Of a stretch of DNA of 64,000 bases, positions 59,124 through 64,000 are shown piece after piece (the stretch's first letter is position 1; each line of letters begins with the position of its first letter). Origin of the DNA: Nakazawaea peltata (lineage: Eukaryota > Ascomycota > Pichiomycetes > Alaninales > Pachysolenaceae); contig BCGQ01000006.1 of the NCBI GenBank assembly GCA_001599355.1, positions 62,001 to 126,000 of the forward strand, read 5' to 3'. The notes below the pieces were generated by a model that saw only the letters and a program-made list of their open reading frames with translations, was not told the origin of the DNA and searched no databases. The translations under genes and the position numbers were made by a program.

Positions 59124-60659
59124 TCATTCTAGATCACCTGGCATTCGCCTATCATTTCCTTTATTGCTAGTTCTTCTCTCAACCATAATAGCAGCCGCCA
59201 GCTCCACTCCGACTCTTCTAGTTAATTTACCATGGAACAACCCACAAGCATTGCATAAGGTCCTCGATCCGTAAGGACCCCTTCTCCATTCAGGAGTTTC
59301 TGTTTCACCACATTGAACACAAACCATCTTCTCCTGTTTACTTAATTCTGTATTTAAGAAATCATCGTTATGAACTGATCTTCTTTTAATCCTTTGTTTT
59401 TTGGAATCCGATTTGCTCTTGGTTGGTTTTGTCACTTTTGTTGGACTTACTTGTGGGCTAATAAGTGTCGATCTCAGGATACCTTCATCGGCTTCGTTTA
59501 CTGTAAAAGTTGGAGACTGTTTGGTGAAATCAATCTCATTGAAAGGTTTGTTCTTGTTGGTGGGCCGACCCAGTTTCTTGGATTTCCGATGCACATCTCC
59601 AGTAGAGTTTTGGTTTGTAAGATTCGTGGGACTAATCCCTGAAGCTGAACTTATCAAACCCATCCATAAGTTCAAGTTATCTTTGATAGTAGAACTGTCA
59701 GAGATCAGAGATGAAAGTAACAGTCTGGGGACATTATTCACGAAGACATCAAGTGCATCTTTGTTTATCACCGTTTGTACATTATTGTCTTTGTTACTCA
59801 ACATGATTTGTCGATCAGTGACATTCCTGCTGTTACTCTCATAAGTGTATCTGGAAAGATCCATATCCACTCCAGTTGCAAATCCCAAGACTCTTTCTGC
59901 TGTTGTCTTTAAATCTTTAATAGAATTAAGCAATTGTATTTTTGCATTTGTATCCGCATTATCCGGAGCAGTTGAGATTTTGGAGGAAGGGGGTCTCTTG
60001 AGATTTCTCAAACCATGGTTAAGCGTACTTGTAGGTATTGATGCTCTTCTTCCTTCAAAGTATTCCTTGTCACCAAGGGATCCACGGACATCTGTAAATG
60101 TTAAACCTCCTTCCGATGGATGACGTGTTATAGAGTCTCTTCTAAGAGGTGACGCTGGTGGGAACAGGCTGACTGAAGATGTGGATCGATGTGCTACATA
60201 ACCAGAGGACCTTAGTGGTAGATTAAAACCTTGAGGGGTCTCTGAAGATACAGACTTAAAAGTATTTGGTGTCCCATTTATTGTGTTCTGGTTGAAATAT
60301 GATGGGTATGATGTTCCCAGATCTATACTTGAAGTACGAGGAGGAAAAGTGTAGCTGAATCTTGAAACCAGTGAATTGGAGTCAGTTGAAGTTACCAAAG
60401 AATTTGGATTTTCAGTCACAGGATTTCGAAAGAATTGTTCGCCACTGATACCTCTCAGACTGAAACTTTTGTGAAGACTGGAAATTTGAGGATCACCATT
60501 ATGAGTGCTTCTAACATTAGCAGCACCCCTTTCATGCACTCCATTATCCCCAAATTCTGAAATAAGCTGATCAAAAGATGGAAGCTTCCTATGATTCGAG
60601 GAAGTGTTGGTGGTGTCTTTGTTAGGAAGCTGCATCAGGTGAATTTTATCTACCAACAT
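59124..60659 (-). CDS. GATA-type zinc-finger transcription factor (BRG1/GAT2-like)
   Basis: A 511-residue regulator with one GATA finger near the C-terminus (about 447-475): CVQC-x18-CNAC containing TPEWRRGPYGSRTL and GLFHGKL. The x18 spacing and WRRGP-GSRTLCNACGLF style place it with the Candida Brg1/Gat2 and yeast Gat3/Ash1 group rather than the x17 nitrogen regulators. A basic stretch (KQRIKRRSVHN) precedes it. The first 350 residues are Ser/Asn/Thr-rich. A GTG one codon before the ATG at 60659 extends the frame but is not used. A TATA element (60716-60725) lies about 58 bp upstream within a 1.57-kb promoter shared with VRP1. Confidence 0.85.
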   Translation of the reverse strand: MLVDKIHLMQLPNKDTTNTSSNHRKLPSFDQLISEFGDNGVHERGAANVRSTHNGDPQISSLHKSFSLRGISGEQFFRNPVTENPNSLVTSTDSNSLVSRFSYTFPPRTSSIDLGTSYPSYFNQNTINGTPNTFKSVSSETPQGFNLPLRSSGYVAHRSTSSVSLFPPASPLRRDSITRHPSEGGLTFTDVRGSLGDKEYFEGRRASIPTSTLNHGLRNLKRPPSSKISTAPDNADTNAKIQLLNSIKDLKTTAERVLGFATGVDMDLSRYTYESNSRNVTDRQIMLSNKDNNVQTVINKDALDVFVNNVPRLLLSSLISDSSTIKDNLNLWMGLISSASGISPTNLTNQNSTGDVHRKSKKLGRPTNKNKPFNEIDFTKQSPTFTVNEADEGILRSTLISPQVSPTKVTKPTKSKSDSKKQRIKRRSVHNDDFLNTELSKQEKMVCVQCGETETPEWRRGPYGSRTLCNACGLFHGKLTRRVGVELAAAIMVERRTSNKGNDRRMPGDLE

Positions 60660-62228
60660 CACCTTTTGACTAGTTGACTGAAATGAATTGTCGATAAGAT
60701 AATTGATGCAATAAATTATATATAAGCTAAATCGAAGAATTTTGTTTTTAAAAGGTATTATGCCAACATCTGTTCTGCAACCAAAAGTAGGGATACCATG
60801 TTTTACAAAGTTTGTAGGTCACTTGTTATTTGAAAGCGAACTGTAAATTATGCATGATCTGATCTTATGCCTCATCTAGTAGCAATAATTACATTAAGAA
60901 TTTCATGTACAGAATACCGATACTCATACACCCCTCAATTTGAATAGTTTAGTCATATTGTTTGCTGCATGATGTTATACACGGAAGATGGCGAATAAAT
61001 AATATTCGTTTCAGTGATAGGGGTTCAAGGGTCCATAAATAGTACATGAAAGCCAATAAAAATGAGAGGATTCGAAATGAAATTCAAAAATGTCACCTGT
61101 CTTAATGAATAGGGGAATATGTCATTGCCTCAATACAATCGAACTCAATTGCCACTCTCCATAGAATTTTATTTACCCCAACATACTTGGTAACCCCCCA
61201 ATAGCAATAATATTAGGGAAAATCAGCAGAAAGTTAGAATTGGAGAGGTGCATTTAAGCTTGAACTTTAATTTGGCTCTTATTTAAACTCTTGGCCTTAT
61301 GACACAAAATAATAGAAATCAGTTGATCTAGATCATCTCGTTTCTCTAAAGCGAAAAGTATGATTAGATATGCAGGTTAAGAAAGTTTAATTCTAAGCAA
61401 ATGTCAAATAATAGTTGGTTTTACTGGTTATACTCCGCTTCGCCTTAGATAAAATAAGAGATGTCAAATTAAAGTAGCTACAACGAGCAATAAATCCGTA
61501 TCCAGATTATTCAGCAGCGCTTATCAAAGCTCAAATTTACGAAGGCTAGTTTTAATACGTAGTCAATATCTACACTAAAAGAGAGTTTGTCACGTGATAT
61601 GTACCATTCTTGATCTGAGTAAGAAATCCAACAGATTGACTTCCACTATAAATAATGAAATATTATAATTTCGACTCAAGATAAGTATGAATAAATTGTT
61701 CTAGGCTTCGCTTTGAATCATTATACCACTGACAAAGGTATAAGGATCTTCGAAGAAGCCTCATGTAGGGAAGAAAAGTACAGGAAATGAGGCAGAGCAT
61801 GGATTTAATGGAACTAATAAATGACTGACGACGTCTGTCCTCACAATGGTATCACTTATCATTCACATTTCATCGATCTAGATTTCAAAGAACCGGAATT
61901 TCAATCCATGGCCAAGAAATCTCCAGATTCATTCACAAGATCGTATATCCACTACTCATCTCTCCTTCTCCACCCCCTTTACAGTAACCCTTATATAAAA
62001 ATAGTTGAGAAAAATAAAAATTTTCTTTTAAAGTGAGAATATTATTGACACGTGTATTTTGGGTTAAATCAAGCTGGCAGAACGGACCTCCCGCGCGCTT
62101 TCGATCTGCCCCCTTTCTGAGCCTCTCTGTAAAGGAGCTTTTTAATGACGGCGCTTAACTTTAGACACGGATTAGTTATAGATCTAGGAGATTCAAGGAC
62201 AAGATCAAGGTTCAATTCATAACACATT
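60660..62228. promoter_or_regulatory. Divergent promoter GATA factor/VRP1
   Basis: About 1.57 kb of AT-rich DNA. It has a TTATATATAAG element at 60716-60726, CACGTG boxes at 61591-61596 and 62049-62054, and GGCGCTTAACTTTA at 62150-62163, 66 bp before the VRP1 ATG. A 71-codon frame at 61821-62036 is unsupported. Confidence 0.55.
62150..62163 (+). promoter_or_regulatory. GGCGCTTAACTTTA element before VRP1
   Basis: Nearly identical to GGCGCTTAGCTTTA before PEP5 (13218-13231), the reverse of AAGTTAAGCGCC before KAP114 (33378-33389), and GGGCGCTTAATTTA in the SPP41-like intron (28967-28980). Confidence 0.5.
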
Positions 62229-64000
62229 ATGGCTGCTCCACCTCCACCACCACCTCCGCCTCCACCTCCAATGGGTGCTCCAAGTGGCGATCTCCCCTCT
62301 AGACCTCCTCCTACTGCTATGGCTGGAAGGGATGCGTTACTCAAGTCTATTCAACAAGGTAAAAGGTTGAAGCTGACCACTACAAATGACCGTAGTGCTC
62401 CTCAGGTAAGTGGATCATCATCATCATCGAGTTCACCGGCTCCCGGAATTCCTCTGTTCCCAATGGGCGGTCTTCCTAGCCTGCCTTCGATCCCGTCGGC
62501 TCGACCATCAAAATCAACACCTGGATCATCAGCCCCACCAGTGCCTTCTGCACCTCAATTGGGGGACATATTTGCTAATGGAATGCCTCAATTGAAACAT
62601 AGAGCTGGAGGTGCTTCCACTGGGGCTCTGTCGACCCCATTAAGTGCTCCTCCTATCCCACCATCGTCACTGCCTCTGATTCCATCAATTCCAAGTTCGA
62701 GACCGGGTAAATCTCTGCCTTCGGCACCAGCAATGCCAACTCATAGACCTAATAAATCGGTTTCATCAACTCTGCCGCCCATTCCTGGGAGTCTGGCACC
62801 ACTGCCCCCACCAATACCATCTGCTGCAGTTCCACCAATACCAAGCTCAGCGGTTCCTCCTCTTCCAAGTGCTTCGGTACCTGCTATTCCAAGTTCGCTG
62901 GCCCCACCAGCACCACCAGCACCACCAGCACCAGCTCCGGTATCAGCCAACTCTTCAAGTCCTCCTAAAGCACCAGCTTTGCCTTCTGGAGGTTTACCGT
63001 TCTTGGCTCAGATCAACGCTAGAAGAGATGAAAGTCATGTGGTAGATGAGACAAGTGCAACAGCTACACCTTCACCTCCACCTCTTCCATCCACTGGAGT
63101 CCCTGCCCCACCACCTCTTCCATCCACTGGAGTCCCTGCCCCACCACCTCTTCCTTCCACTGGTGCCCCTCCCCCTCCACCACTTCCATCTACTGGGGCA
63201 CCACCTCCACCACCACTTCCTTCAACACTGGTACCCCCACCACCTCCTCTTCCATCATCAGGAGCTCCAAAACTGCCTTCGATTCCTCTGGCTCCAGCTT
63301 TACCGACTGCTTCTGCTCCGCCACCGCCACCTCTTCCTCAACAATCGCTGCCGTCAGCTGCTCCTGCAAAACCAAGTGCTCCAGCTCTGGGAGGCTTACC
63401 TTTCTTGGCTGAAATCAATGCCAGAAGAGATGAATCCAATGTGGTGGATGGTTCCTCAACTCCAAAGTCTTCAAACAGTTCTCTGAAACCACCATCACTG
63501 CCTCTGCCACCATCAATCCCAGCTCCTGTATCAATTCCAGCACCGGCAATTCCACAATCAGCACCACCACCACCTAAACTGCCAGCTCCTATATCAATTC
63601 CGGCTCCTATTATTCCACAGTCTACCCCACAACCTCCAAGACTGCCAGCACCACTGATAGTACCTTCGCTGCCTCTGATTCCTGTCTCTGCAGCACCTCT
63701 GTTGCCTTCAGCACCTCCACCTCCAACATCGGCAGCTCCACCATCACTTCCTCCTTCATTACCTCCTTCGTTACCATCACTGCCAGCTCCGACCCCTCAA
63801 AGGAACACTTCTCAAACTAAGGCAGCTCCACCGCCACCACCTCCAACTACTCAATCCACCCCAGCTACTGCAGGACATAGCAAACAAAGGATCTTTGGTC
63901 ATAACAATGCACCTGCACCGTCTCAACCAGACCTGTCTACAATGCAAGCCGGTTCAAGCTTGAGAAAAATTGACGCTTCTCTGTATACTATTGGAGGTGC
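62229..64000 (+). CDS. VRP1: Verprolin (WIP family), 5' part
   Basis: An open frame from the ATG at 62229 to the window end (590 codons, no stop), so the 3' end is missing. It is verprolin, which binds G-actin, Las17/WASP and type I myosins at cortical actin patches. It starts with a poly-Pro stretch, then a WH2 actin-binding motif at about 33-58 (RDALLKSIQQGKRLK-x-TTTNDRSAP). The rest is Pro/Ser/Ala-rich with two GGLPFLA-INARRDES-like repeats and five to six PPPLPSTGVPA units (63081-63275). About 28 CTG codons are present, many in S/P-x-P contexts where Ala is natural and Leu is not. The CTG at WH2 codon 49 also suits Ala. Confidence 0.9.
   Translation, partial: MAAPPPPPPPPPPPMGAPSGDLPSRPPPTAMAGRDALLKSIQQGKRLKLTTTNDRSAPQVSGSSSSSSSPAPGIPLFPMGGLPSLPSIPSARPSKSTPGSSAPPVPSAPQLGDIFANGMPQLKHRAGGASTGALSTPLSAPPIPPSSLPLIPSIPSSRPGKSLPSAPAMPTHRPNKSVSSTLPPIPGSLAPLPPPIPSAAVPPIPSSAVPPLPSASVPAIPSSLAPPAPPAPPAPAPVSANSSSPPKAPALPSGGLPFLAQINARRDESHVVDETSATATPSPPPLPSTGVPAPPPLPSTGVPAPPPLPSTGAPPPPPLPSTGAPPPPPLPSTLVPPPPPLPSSGAPKLPSIPLAPALPTASAPPPPPLPQQSLPSAAPAKPSAPALGGLPFLAEINARRDESNVVDGSSTPKSSNSSLKPPSLPLPPSIPAPVSIPAPAIPQSAPPPPKLPAPISIPAPIIPQSTPQPPRLPAPLIVPSLPLIPVSAAPLLPSAPPPPTSAAPPSLPPSLPPSLPSLPAPTPQRNTSQTKAAPPPPPPTTQSTPATAGHSKQRIFGHNNAPAPSQPDLSTMQAGSSLRKIDASLYTIGG
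63081..63275 (+). repeat. 33-bp tandem repeat in VRP1
   Basis: Units coding PPPLPSTGVPA are repeated about five times with drift (GVPA, GVPA, GAPP, GAPP, LVPP). These are profilin/SH3-type binding motifs. Confidence 0.85.

Noticed and set aside
61591-61596. CACGTG boxes as centromere element CDEI
   Set aside because: Point centromeres with CDEI/II/III belong to Saccharomycetaceae; no CDEIII-like partner is present, and the boxes lie in ordinary promoters.
62404-62409. GTAAGT inside VRP1 as a splice donor
   Set aside because: The frame stays open through it without a stop, and the sequence on both sides (SAPQVSGSSS) is natural for verprolin after the WH2 motif. No matching TACTAAC/CAG pair was seen close by.
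1-64000. tRNA, snRNA, RNase P, SRP or telomerase RNA genes
   Set aside because: Scanning intergenic regions on both strands for GGTTCRANNCC-type B boxes and for familiar snRNA starts gave only partial matches (for example near 25605 and 61022) without A boxes or folding stems. A computational scan could still find one.

Overview
This 64-kb window is a stretch of budding-yeast nuclear chromosome. It holds 33 supported protein genes with small spliceosomal introns (GTAAGT-type donors, TACTAAC-type branch sites). No rRNA, tRNA, CRISPR array or intact mobile element was found. A nuclear-encoded respiratory complex I subunit near 18.0-18.5 kb excludes the Saccharomyces group. The most important property is the genetic code. 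In several conserved genes CTG falls exactly where the family has alanine: EAHGSF and FGEALP of Hst2, the ATPxAF and VWPAAGY positions of a SIRT5-like sirtuin, the AVDATHLAEF position of FRS2, AFHNVCRHR of a Rieske oxygenase, and MVSAEF of acyl-CoA-binding protein. This points to a CUG-Ala yeast (the Pachysolen/Nakazawaea/Peterozyma group). Standard or CUG-Ser translations of this window would then be wrong at every CTG.

Layout. 0-13.4 kb: truncated GH47 mannosidase (MNS1), an MNN2-type mannosyltransferase, a 2.2-kb promoter region, a secreted CAP protein (PRY1-like), MAK16, an F-box protein, a NIPA-like transporter, a tiny unknown gene and PEP5/VPS11. 13.4-25.4 kb: a possible DH-domain protein, a reticulon, EMA19/TMEM97 (spliced), ACB1 (spliced), complex I NUFM, HST2, SVL3/PAM1 (spliced) and a Rieske oxygenase. 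25.8-36.3 kb: an SPP41-like DUF3020 protein (spliced), a DUF1769 protein, KAP114, TAL1 and ETF-alpha. 36.7-47.3 kb: YFH7, RCK2, RSC1/RSC2, a SIRT5-type sirtuin, LPD1 and GRX8. 47.3-50.5 kb is a 3.25-kb gene-poor interval. 50.5-57.6 kb: an unknown Q/P-rich protein, a small coiled-coil protein, FRS2, PMP3 (spliced), FCF2 and STD1/MTH1. 57.6-64 kb: two long intergenic regions flanking a GATA factor, then verprolin (VRP1), which runs off the end.

The genes are unlinked housekeeping and regulatory functions, as usual for a yeast chromosome. Themes recur: protein glycosylation and secretion (MNS1, MNN2-like, PRY1-like), mitochondrial oxidation (NUFM, ETF-alpha, LPD1), NAD-dependent deacylation (two sirtuins), ribosome biogenesis (MAK16, FCF2) and glucose or stress signalling (STD1, RCK2, GRX8, PMP3). 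Several promoters share short motifs (GTGCACGAC, GGCGCTTAA, AAAATTTT-type, GCTCTTCG) that may be regulatory words of this lineage.
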